Shown: positions 6,896-12,371 of the stretch, in pieces | Position numbering within the stretch: the first letter of the stretch is position 1 | Layout: each line of letters begins with the position of its first letter | NCBI GenBank assembly: GCA_947448095.1 | Contig: CANFNN010000064.1 | Coordinates: 1 to 12,371 of the forward strand | Origin: Bacteriovoracaceae bacterium | GTDB taxonomy: Bacteria > Bdellovibrionota > Bacteriovoracia > Bacteriovoracales > Bacteriovoracaceae | DNA: 12,371 nt | Direction of reading: 5' to 3' | Notes under the pieces: model-generated | The model's input: the letters and a program-made list of their open reading frames with translations, nothing else | Told to the model about the DNA's origin: nothing | The model's database searches: none | Made by a program: the position numbers and the translations under genes

Positions 6896-8203
6896 CTATA
6901 ATGATACTGGTTCAATAATAACATCTACTCTACGATTCTGAGCGCGACCTTGCGCCGTCTTATTAGTTGCGAGAGGTTTCTCGTAGCCAAATCCCTTAGA
7001 TTCAAATTCAACAACCTTGTCTGAAGAATTGACTTCTAAATATTGTTTTACTGCTTCAGCTCTTTTGGCCGAAAGTTTTTGGTTCTGATTTTTTCCACCG
7101 GTCGAATCTGTATGGCCTTCTACTGTTACCGAACTTTTGTCAAAGCTCTGAATTACGTCCTCAACCTTTTTTAGCAGAGCAAATTTTTCACCTTTGATTA
7201 TCGCCTTGGCAGGAGAGAATTCCAGGGCTCTTAAACGAATGACAAGATGTTTACCTTGTTTATAAACTTCTGCCTCATCTGGTGAGAATTTTTGTCTGGC
7301 CTCTTCGTATATGGTATTTAGTTTTTGCTCTTTAGACATTTGTGCGTTTGAAGCCGCTAGAACTTTACTTGTGTCAAGTTCCTCATTCAACCTGGCTTCT
7401 TCAGCTTGCATTCTTAGAGCTGTCTCTTCAGGAGTAATAGCCGTTAAACCGCGGGCCGTAGCGGTAGTGGATTCAAGATTTTTTGCTTCTTTGAGTACTT
7501 CGGCAGATTGAATGGTCATCGCCCCAGTGTTATACCGGTTCTGAGTAATAAAGAGGTCAGCTTCTTGATATTTTTTCTCTGCGGCCGCGAGTGTTTTGGG
7601 TGCAAGATCACGAGCTCCATTTTTGATGGATTCATCGATAAGAAATTTACTTTCTCCCAGATGTGTCTTTTTAATCGCCCTTAGTTCTAAATCGAGATAA
7701 CCCGCAATGAAGTCTGATCGTTTGTCTTTCAATTGATCACGTTCTTTATTCTCAATTTTGACCATCTCTTTTTTGAGACTGTTATCAATTCGGGAAAAAT
7801 CTTGGGCAACAAGAGTATTGGCATTGGCAGACATTGCTGCTTGTCGAGCGACTACAATATCAAGAATTTTTGCTCGATTGTCCTGACTTCTTTTCTTTGC
7901 CTGATTAAGATAAGCTTTTCCGTAGGCCACTTCTTTTAAGACTTTATCTTTATTCACGTTCTCTTTTTCCATCTCTTTGGCTTCAACTAAATATTCCTGA
8001 GCCTTTTTGAAACTAACCGGAGCCAAAAGATCAGAATCTTCGAATTTTGAATCATCGATAGCTATTTCAAGTTTAGTCATCTCTTGTTTTGCATTGGCCG
8101 ATTTGGGAAACTCCTGAATATCGGGTCTACTGCTGCAGGCAGATATGCCAAGCGCCAAGATCGCGATTATTGTCGCCCTTTTCGTGTGATGTACAAATTG
8201 CAT
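6896..8203 (-). CDS. OmpA-family peptidoglycan-binding lipoprotein with helical N-terminal (DUF4398-like) region
   Basis: A 435-residue outer-membrane lipoprotein. The signal peptide ends in the lipobox ISAC with lipidated Cys23, followed by Ser-Ser, which by the +2 rule favours outer-membrane sorting. Residues about 40-300 are Lys/Glu/Ala-rich helices likely to form a coiled-coil or TPR-like rod, with a first part resembling DUF4398. Residues about 320-432 are an OmpA C-terminal domain: GHTDSTGGKNQNQKLSAKRA contains the diaminopimelate-binding Asp366 and Arg381, and RAQNRRV closes the motif. It should tether the outer membrane to peptidoglycan. GGGAG about six bases upstream supports ATG 8203. 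The gene is divergent from radD across a 183-bp region. The length of the helical spacer suggests that it sets a periplasmic distance (inference). Confidence 0.92.
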   Translation of the reverse strand: MQFVHHTKRATIIAILALGISACSSRPDIQEFPKSANAKQEMTKLEIAIDDSKFEDSDLLAPVSFKKAQEYLVEAKEMEKENVNKDKVLKEVAYGKAYLNQAKKRSQDNRAKILDIVVARQAAMSANANTLVAQDFSRIDNSLKKEMVKIENKERDQLKDKRSDFIAGYLDLELRAIKKTHLGESKFLIDESIKNGARDLAPKTLAAAEKKYQEADLFITQNRYNTGAMTIQSAEVLKEAKNLESTTATARGLTAITPEETALRMQAEEARLNEELDTSKVLAASNAQMSKEQKLNTIYEEARQKFSPDEAEVYKQGKHLVIRLRALEFSPAKAIIKGEKFALLKKVEDVIQSFDKSSVTVEGHTDSTGGKNQNQKLSAKRAEAVKQYLEVNSSDKVVEFESKGFGYEKPLATNKTAQGRAQNRRVDVIIEPVSL

Positions 8204-8250
8204 AATTACTCCCTTGAGAATTTGAACGAACTAATTAGAGAGATGCAATT

Positions 8251-8293
8251 TTTAGACCACGGATCTGCGCATTGACTCAAAATAGGCGACTCA
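8251..8293 (-). promoter_or_regulatory. Candidate promoter with GACTCA direct repeats upstream of the OmpA lipoprotein
   Basis: On the minus strand TTGAGT (8275-8280) and TCTAAA (8251-8256) are separated by 18 bases, each matching four of six sigma70 positions. The hexamer GACTCA occurs on the plus strand at 8274-8279 and again at 8288-8293, a 14-base period, overlapping and flanking the putative -35. The promoter match is weak. Confidence 0.25.
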
Positions 8294-8373
8294 GTTGATC
8301 TCTGTTGAATGTGCCAGCGTCATTTTACTTGGCCGCTCATCATTGAACTGATATTCTTTTTTAATAATAAATT

Positions 8374-8378
8374 GAGGA
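8374..8378 (+). promoter_or_regulatory. Ribosome binding site selecting the TTG start of radD
   Basis: GAGGA eight bases before TTG 8387. The ATG at 8379 is out of frame, and the in-frame TTG at 8372 would place this site inside the coding region, so 8387 is the best start. Confidence 0.75.
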
Positions 8379-8386
8379 ATGATCGA

Positions 8387-10114
8387 TTGTATAAACTTCG
8401 CCCTTATCAAATCGAATCTGTGGAAGCGACGCTCAATCATTTTAGATCTGAGAGGTCACCAGCAGTGATTGTGCTCCCAACGGGAGCGGGTAAAAGTCTC
8501 GTGATCGCAGAATTGGCCCGCCTAGCAAAAGGCCGGGTACTTGTGATGGCACATGTTCGTGAGTTAGTAGAACAAAATCATGCGAAATTTCTCGCCTTTG
8601 ATTTAGAAGCAGGAATTTATTCCGCAGGACTAAATCGCAAGGAAGTAGATCATAAAGTCATCTTTGGTAGTATCCAATCAATTGCCAGAGCAGGAGATGA
8701 TTTTTTTGAGAATTTTTCCCTGGTTGTTATTGATGAATGTCACCGGGTATCTCTTGATGGTGAGACACAATACCTTCAAGTCATCGATCAATTACAGAAA
8801 AGAAATCCCAATCTTTGTATCCTGGGCCTAACCGCTACACCCTATAGAATGGGGCTTGGCTGGATTTATCAGTATCACAATCAAAAGAAAATTCAGCGAA
8901 CGGATGAGGGGCGTTTTTTTAAAAGATGTATCTATGAGCTCTCTATCCGCTTCATGATAAATAATGGCTTCTTAACTCAGCCCATAAAGATTGACTCGCC
9001 GGTGGCATGTTATGATTTTACGAGTCTAAAATTGGAGCGAGGAAAATTTGTCCATGCCCAAATTGAAGAAGTCTTGAAAGATCAAAAACGCATCACTCCA
9101 TTAATTATTAATAATATCATTGAAATGTCTCAGGAACGAGCTGGAGTCATGATTTTTACGAGTTCAGTCAATCATGCGATTGAGATCATGCAATGCCTTC
9201 CGGCCTATATCTCGGCACTTGTAACTGGAGAAACTCCTGGCCAAGAAAGAGAGGATATTATCGCGGCCTTTAAAAATCAAAAATTAAAGTTTTTGGTTAA
9301 TGTATCAGTTCTCACAACCGGCTTTGATGCTCCCCATGTTGATGTGATTGCTATCCTTAGACCAACAGAGTCTGTTAGTTTGTATCAGCAGATTGTTGGC
9401 AGAGGGCTGCGTCTGAGCCCGGGCAAGACTGATTGCTTAATTTTAGATTTCACGGGTCAGGGCCATGATCTCTATTCACCGCTCATTGAGGAAGATCGTC
9501 CTAATAGTCTTGCCGTTTCAGTTGAGGTTATTTGTCCCCAGTGTGGGATTGAAAATCAATTCTGGGGCATAAAAGATTCAGAAGGAATCCTTGTAGAGCA
9601 TTACGGCCGACAATGTCAGGGAAGTCTAGAAAGCCCAGACTCCGAGGAATTTGAAAAATGTGGATATCGATTTCGTTTTAAGCGCTGTGATCAGTGTGGG
9701 GAAGAAAATGATATTGCCGCTCGAAGTTGTTCTTCCTGCAAGCATATACTGGTTGATAATGACCAGAAGCTTAAAGAAGCGATGTCCCTCAAAGATGCAC
9801 ATGTGATGAGAGTTGAGACGATGGTTCTTGAGTCTCGAGTTGATAAAAAAGGTCTCTCCAGGCTGGAAGTGAATTATTTTGATGCAGATGCCGAAGTCTT
9901 AAAAGAATATTTTTACCTCAATACCGCCGAGGATTGCCGAGCTTTTTATTTTAATTTTTCCCGCATGCATTTACGCTTACCAGGACAAATGATTTTTATT
10001 AACGGTCTTGAAGATGCACTGAGGTCTCGGAATCTTTTTCGAGCACCCATGTTTGTTATTGCCCGAAAACAGAAGCATTTTTGGAGTATCAGAGAGAAAA
10101 TATGGAACGATTGA
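8387..10114 (+). CDS. radD: RadD (YejH) superfamily 2 DNA repair helicase/ATPase
   Basis: A 575-residue SF2 helicase-like ATPase. From memory of the E. coli protein (586 residues), the match runs essentially end to end, from LRPYQ at the N-terminus to the REK segment at the C-terminus. Motif I is PTGAGKS (31-37), motif II DECH (116-119), motif III TAT (149-151), motif V about TTGFDAPHVD (310-319) and motif VI QQIVGRGLR (334-342). A zinc region follows, with Cys383/386, Cys410/425, Cys434/437 and Cys448/451. In E. coli RadD interacts with SSB, stimulates RecA strand exchange and helps survival of double-strand breaks and stalled forks. The longer open frame begins at 8309, but its first 26 residues are unlike the family; TTG 8387 with GAGGA upstream gives the family N-terminus. 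Its 3' end overlaps the next gene by 13 bases. Confidence 0.96.
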   Translation: MYKLRPYQIESVEATLNHFRSERSPAVIVLPTGAGKSLVIAELARLAKGRVLVMAHVRELVEQNHAKFLAFDLEAGIYSAGLNRKEVDHKVIFGSIQSIARAGDDFFENFSLVVIDECHRVSLDGETQYLQVIDQLQKRNPNLCILGLTATPYRMGLGWIYQYHNQKKIQRTDEGRFFKRCIYELSIRFMINNGFLTQPIKIDSPVACYDFTSLKLERGKFVHAQIEEVLKDQKRITPLIINNIIEMSQERAGVMIFTSSVNHAIEIMQCLPAYISALVTGETPGQEREDIIAAFKNQKLKFLVNVSVLTTGFDAPHVDVIAILRPTESVSLYQQIVGRGLRLSPGKTDCLILDFTGQGHDLYSPLIEEDRPNSLAVSVEVICPQCGIENQFWGIKDSEGILVEHYGRQCQGSLESPDSEEFEKCGYRFRFKRCDQCGEENDIAARSCSSCKHILVDNDQKLKEAMSLKDAHVMRVETMVLESRVDKKGLSRLEVNYFDADAEVLKEYFYLNTAEDCRAFYFNFSRMHLRLPGQMIFINGLEDALRSRNLFRAPMFVIARKQKHFWSIREKIWND

Positions 10115-10674
10115 AAAACATGTCATCATTTATAAAGTTCATGATTCTTTTTTTGATATTCAATTCATGCGCTCACTTGAAGCCTAAGCCTAAGCCTATT
10201 GCCAGCCTATCCAATTATGATTCAGCACCAAACTCTAAGATTAAAGATTTAGAAAATATTCTTAATCGGGCACAAGAAAATGCATCCCCCGAGGGCAAGG
10301 TGATTCTCTCTGCTGGCCGATTAATGATTGCTGAAAGAAAAATTGTTCGAGGTAGTTGTTGGGATTATATCAATGCCATATATAACCACGCTCTCTACCC
10401 AGTTGATAAACGTATTACTCCTCTCAAAAGTAAAATAATTGGTCCATTTGCAGACGTGAGTCTGATTCAGGCAGGCGATTGGTTGTACTTCATTAATTAT
10501 TCTTTTTCAGAGGTTGATCACAGTGGGATTTTTGTGGAATGGACCAACAGGGAAAAGAAATATGCTGTAGTTTTGAGTTATCAGGGCGGGAAAAATAAAA
10601 CTCCAGCAACTTATAAAATTTATGATCTTAAGAGTGTTTATTATATTATTCGTCCGAAGACGATCTCATTATAA
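10102..10674 (+). CDS. Putative lipoprotein with possible NlpC/P60-like (papain-fold) hydrolase domain
   Basis: A 190-residue protein. It has a basic N-terminus, a hydrophobic core and LIFNSC with a candidate lipidated Cys23 (position -3 is Phe, so the lipobox is imperfect), then a KPKPKP linker. The C-terminal half has GSCWDY (Cys86) at a helix start, QAGDWLYF before a strand, and VDHSGIFVEW with His140 on a strand, the Cys/His order and spacing of NlpC/P60-type papain-fold amidases and peptidases. Catalysis is inferred only; the third residue is not obvious. If active it would cleave peptidoglycan peptides or a related amide in the periplasm. ATG 10102 overlaps the radD stop by 13 bases with AGAGA upstream, implying translational coupling; ATG 10120 and TTG 10081 are alternatives. 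Confidence 0.7.
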   Translation: MERLKNMSSFIKFMILFLIFNSCAHLKPKPKPIASLSNYDSAPNSKIKDLENILNRAQENASPEGKVILSAGRLMIAERKIVRGSCWDYINAIYNHALYPVDKRITPLKSKIIGPFADVSLIQAGDWLYFINYSFSEVDHSGIFVEWTNREKKYAVVLSYQGGKNKTPATYKIYDLKSVYYIIRPKTISL

Positions 10675-10710
10675 TAAGCTTCTCTTAATATTCCTTCTTC
10701 TAATACCTGA

Positions 10711-10745
10711 TTTTGTTCGGGTTTTGTTCATGGACAAACCATAAT
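10711..10745 (+). promoter_or_regulatory. Candidate promoter/operator upstream of the barrel-protease unit
   Basis: The octamer TTTTGTTC occurs twice (10711-10718 and 10722-10729) with an 11-base period, about one helical turn. An imperfect palindrome GGTTTTGTTC / GGACAAACC spans 10720-10740 and abuts CATAAT (10740-10745), a five-of-six match to a -10 box about 20 bases from the ATG. No -35 at the usual distance is convincing, which would fit activator dependence. Confidence 0.4.
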
Positions 10746-10766
10746 GATTATTAATAGCGTTGTTGC

Positions 10767-11351
10767 ATGAAAATTTTAATCCTTCTTCTGGGCGTAATGC
10801 TCGCTAGTCCCGCCTGGAGCGTACATGTTACGACAGGTCTTTATAAAAGCTTAATTGATGTTCAGGACAAGAACGGGAAGGAAGTCACCAACCCTTTTTC
10901 TCCTGCCCTGGCCGTAGGGTCGAATTTCAAGTTTGCTGATGGGTTTGGGTTTTCTCCCCAGCTTGGATTCATTTATCACACGGTCAAAACGGATGACTCC
11001 TACGGTGATTACAAGATGTATTCAATTTTTCTTCTTTACGATTTTATTTGGGTGCCTCAGGATTATCAGTTCTTTGCTCTCAGATTTGGTTTAGGGACAT
11101 TTAGAAAAACCATCACCGGCAAGGGCGGAACAGTAACTATTCCTAACGGCAATAGTACTGCGACTGCGTATCGTCCAGAGTCTTCCACTTCGTATTCCAG
11201 TACAATGAATCTAGGTACAGACTTCACCTTCAATATCGCTACGGACTGGTTTACAAATATGGGTGTGCGCTTTGAGGTGTTTGCGTTTAGACCTCTCTCA
11301 CAGGAATACCGGACGTACACTTACAATCTTGGCTTTGTAGCTTATTTTTAG
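10767..11351 (+). CDS. Small outer-membrane beta-barrel protein
   Basis: A 194-residue exported protein. The signal peptide covers residues 1-18 (MKILILLLGV, then SPAWS). The mature 176 residues fit an 8-stranded OmpA/OmpW-size barrel: alternating strands rich in Phe, Tyr and Gly, such as FGFSPQLGFIYH and YDFIWVP, and a terminal Phe in GFVAYF as the BAM signal. A Ser/Thr-rich stretch around residues 120-150 (TVTIPNGNSTATAYRPESS) would be an extracellular loop. The role is unknown. No ribosome site is obvious before ATG 10767. The protease gene follows after only 10 bases, with its ribosome site overlapping this stop codon, so the two are co-transcribed and probably coupled. Confidence 0.82.
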   Translation: MKILILLLGVMLASPAWSVHVTTGLYKSLIDVQDKNGKEVTNPFSPALAVGSNFKFADGFGFSPQLGFIYHTVKTDDSYGDYKMYSIFLLYDFIWVPQDYQFFALRFGLGTFRKTITGKGGTVTIPNGNSTATAYRPESSTSYSSTMNLGTDFTFNIATDWFTNMGVRFEVFAFRPLSQEYRTYTYNLGFVAYF

Positions 11352-11361
11352 GACTCAACTT

Positions 11362-12072
11362 ATGTTTAAATTCTTATTCTTTGCTTTATTTGTTGCCTCA
11401 CATGCTCAAGCCTTCATTCTTGCCGATAAAAATTATAGGCTCTCTAAGCCTGAGAGTACTTCTCTTAAAATCTCAAGCGAAGGTTGTGCCGCGGCAGGGA
11501 TTTCCGATGCAATATTAAAAGATGCCATGGAAAGAGCTGTTGAAATCTGGAATGATGTTCCGGAAAGCCGCTTAAAAATTAAAGTTGGTTCAAAATCTGG
11601 AACGTCTGTGACTTCATCGACCATACCAAAAGGCGAGGTCATAATTGGCTGCGCTTCTTTAGGGGCGGGAACTATTGCAGGGGTTACAAATCAAGATAAA
11701 GCAAATGGTTCTGCAAGAATAAAAATGAATTCAGATTTTTTCAATGCTTCCCAACTGGTAGGTTTTGTAGGAACTGTGGTTCATGAGTTTGGCCATGCTG
11801 TAGGCCTGACTCATAGTAAGGATCCAGCCTCTGTAATGACCTACGAGTCCAATGGTTGGAATTATAAGCCTTCCTACCTTGCTCAAGATGACGTCGATGG
11901 TGTTGTTTATCTCTATCCAAATGATAAACAACTTGGGGGACTGATGGGAAGTTGTAACTCTTATGCTGCTGACGGTAAATCTTCTCAAGGCGGCATGGGA
12001 ATTGAATTACTTTTTGGTTTTTTTGGCTTCTTAGCTCTCTGGAAAGTTGCTAGAAAACTTTTGAATTCTTAA
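11362..12072 (+). CDS. Matrixin-like zinc metalloprotease with C-terminal membrane tail
   Basis: A 236-residue secreted metzincin. The signal peptide is residues 1-17 (cleavage after SHAQA). The zinc motif HEFGHAVGLTH (141-151) supplies His141, His145, His151 and the catalytic Glu142, followed by a Met-turn at SVMTYE (Met159) and the matrixin-like end DDVDGVVYLYP (176-186). The catalytic domain begins almost directly after the signal peptide, so no cysteine-switch prodomain is visible. After the domain come Cys198, a Ser/Gly-rich linker, GGMG (210-213), a hydrophobic helix (214-227) and basic residues (KVARK), a layout like C-terminal sorting tails such as GlyGly-CTERM or MYXO-CTERM. It probably acts on proteins at the cell surface or in the periplasm. 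AGGA at 11350-11353 sits eight bases upstream. Confidence 0.9.
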   Translation: MFKFLFFALFVASHAQAFILADKNYRLSKPESTSLKISSEGCAAAGISDAILKDAMERAVEIWNDVPESRLKIKVGSKSGTSVTSSTIPKGEVIIGCASLGAGTIAGVTNQDKANGSARIKMNSDFFNASQLVGFVGTVVHEFGHAVGLTHSKDPASVMTYESNGWNYKPSYLAQDDVDGVVYLYPNDKQLGGLMGSCNSYAADGKSSQGGMGIELLFGFFGFLALWKVARKLLNS

Positions 12073-12371
12073 CGCATACTTCGAAAAAATGAATTTCAAC
12101 GTTTTCCTTTGCATGTCTGTCCTTGTGCAGGTGGTTGCAGCGTTATGTTAACGTTCGGCCAGTATGGATGATAAAAGAGTGGCTTTCTACGTCACAGCTG
12201 GGAGTTTGAATTACCCTTTCTTCGTTTTTTTTATTTGGTCTTAGACTTTTGCCCCTCTTGCGTTATCTTCTGGTCATTGATTTTTTTGCTGCGATCATAG
12301 GCGTGTCATTATTGGACCAATTGCTTTTTATGAGACTAAAACGAAGAAGCGGAGTGCGCTATTTTTGTGGT
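12073..12371. other. 299 bases without a confident gene (possible edge ORF)
   Basis: No clear coding gene, RNA or terminator was found. In one plus frame, ATG 12168 gives 13 codons then TGA (12207-12209), after which the frame stays open to the window end (54 codons, 12210-12371) and encodes a hydrophobic helix followed by MRLKRRSG, like an inner-membrane protein. No ATG with a ribosome site starts this stretch; weak TTG candidates lie at 12249 and 12258. A T8 run at 12225-12232 and a short hairpin CGTTA/TAACG (12141-12153) are the only other structures. The region may hold the promoter of a gene that begins beyond the window. Confidence 0.4.

Noticed and set aside
7311..8275. Plus-strand ORFs opposite the OmpA lipoprotein
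   Set aside because: They are antisense to a well-supported gene with a clear lipobox and OmpA domain, and show no domains of their own.
8309..8386. Upstream extension of radD to 8309
   Set aside because: The extra 26 residues do not resemble the RadD family N-terminus; TTG 8387 has a good ribosome site and the expected start.
8387..10674. RadD plus lipoprotein as a phage-defence operon
   Set aside because: The helicase is a clear RadD repair protein, and no nuclease, protease effector, methylase or other defence partner lies next to it.
12164..12244. Phase-variable gene through the T8 tract (ATG 12164 frame, deletion of one T would open it to the edge)
   Set aside because: There is no ribosome site, the frame is short, and all frames here are hydrophobic because of AT richness; evidence is insufficient.
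12218..12348. 11-bp inverted repeat TTCTTCGTTTT / AAAACGAAGAA (12218-12228 and 12338-12348) as a mobile-element end
   Set aside because: It is short and low complexity, with no transposase or target duplication, so it is likely chance.
1..12371. CRISPR array, tRNA, rRNA, riboswitch or insertion sequence
   Set aside because: I looked for repeat-spacer periodicity, cloverleaf-like conserved arms, transposase motifs and flanking inverted repeats and found none.

Overview
The window reads as ordinary chromosomal sequence from a Gram-negative bacterium, most plausibly a member of Bdellovibrionota, perhaps Bacteriovoracaceae. I infer this from the AT-rich composition, the many small exported proteins and C-terminal-aromatic beta-barrels, the DUF4398-like/OmpA lipoprotein, the lysine-rich histone-H1-like tail and the matrixin-type protease. 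No rRNA or other taxonomic marker is present, so the placement is tentative. I see no phage, insertion sequence, CRISPR array, tRNA or rRNA.

Left part (1-1910). The 3' end of a histone-H1/AlgP-like gene with 13-residue lysine repeats enters from the left and stops at 138. A strong bidirectional terminator (about 153-187) separates it from two minus-strand genes: an exported outer-membrane-type protein (208-1173) and an RBBP9/YdeN-like serine hydrolase with a GTG start (1317-1910).

Middle part (2002-6837). Here are a single-domain DEDDy 3'-5' exonuclease (2002-2592), an orphan CheY-like receiver protein with an unusual tail (2709-3095), a TTG-started outer-membrane beta-barrel (3100-4191, minus), an exported protein of unknown function (4363-4968), a YahK/CAD-type zinc alcohol dehydrogenase (4984-6027, minus) and a secreted cysteine-containing protein with an ankyrin-like C-terminus (6199-6837). 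Most are single-gene units in alternating orientation. Stem-loops lie between two of the convergent pairs.

Right part (6896-12371). An OmpA-family peptidoglycan-binding lipoprotein (6896-8203, minus) is divergent from a complete RadD (YejH) repair helicase (8387-10114), which starts with TTG. RadD overlaps a putative lipoprotein with a possible NlpC/P60-like cysteine-hydrolase fold (10102-10674). A two-gene unit follows: a small outer-membrane beta-barrel (10767-11351) and a matrixin-like zinc metalloprotease with a C-terminal transmembrane/basic tail that resembles a protein-sorting signal (11362-12072). The last 299 bases hold no confident gene.

The dominant theme is the cell envelope: four barrel or barrel-like proteins, two lipoproteins, a membrane-tethered protease and several secreted proteins. 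Housekeeping genes (RadD, exonuclease, dehydrogenase, hydrolase) are interspersed. I find no convincing new multi-gene system. The best leads are the barrel/matrixin pair with its sorting-like tail and unusual upstream repeats, the orphan receiver with a membrane-helix-like tail, and the NlpC-like lipoprotein coupled to radD.
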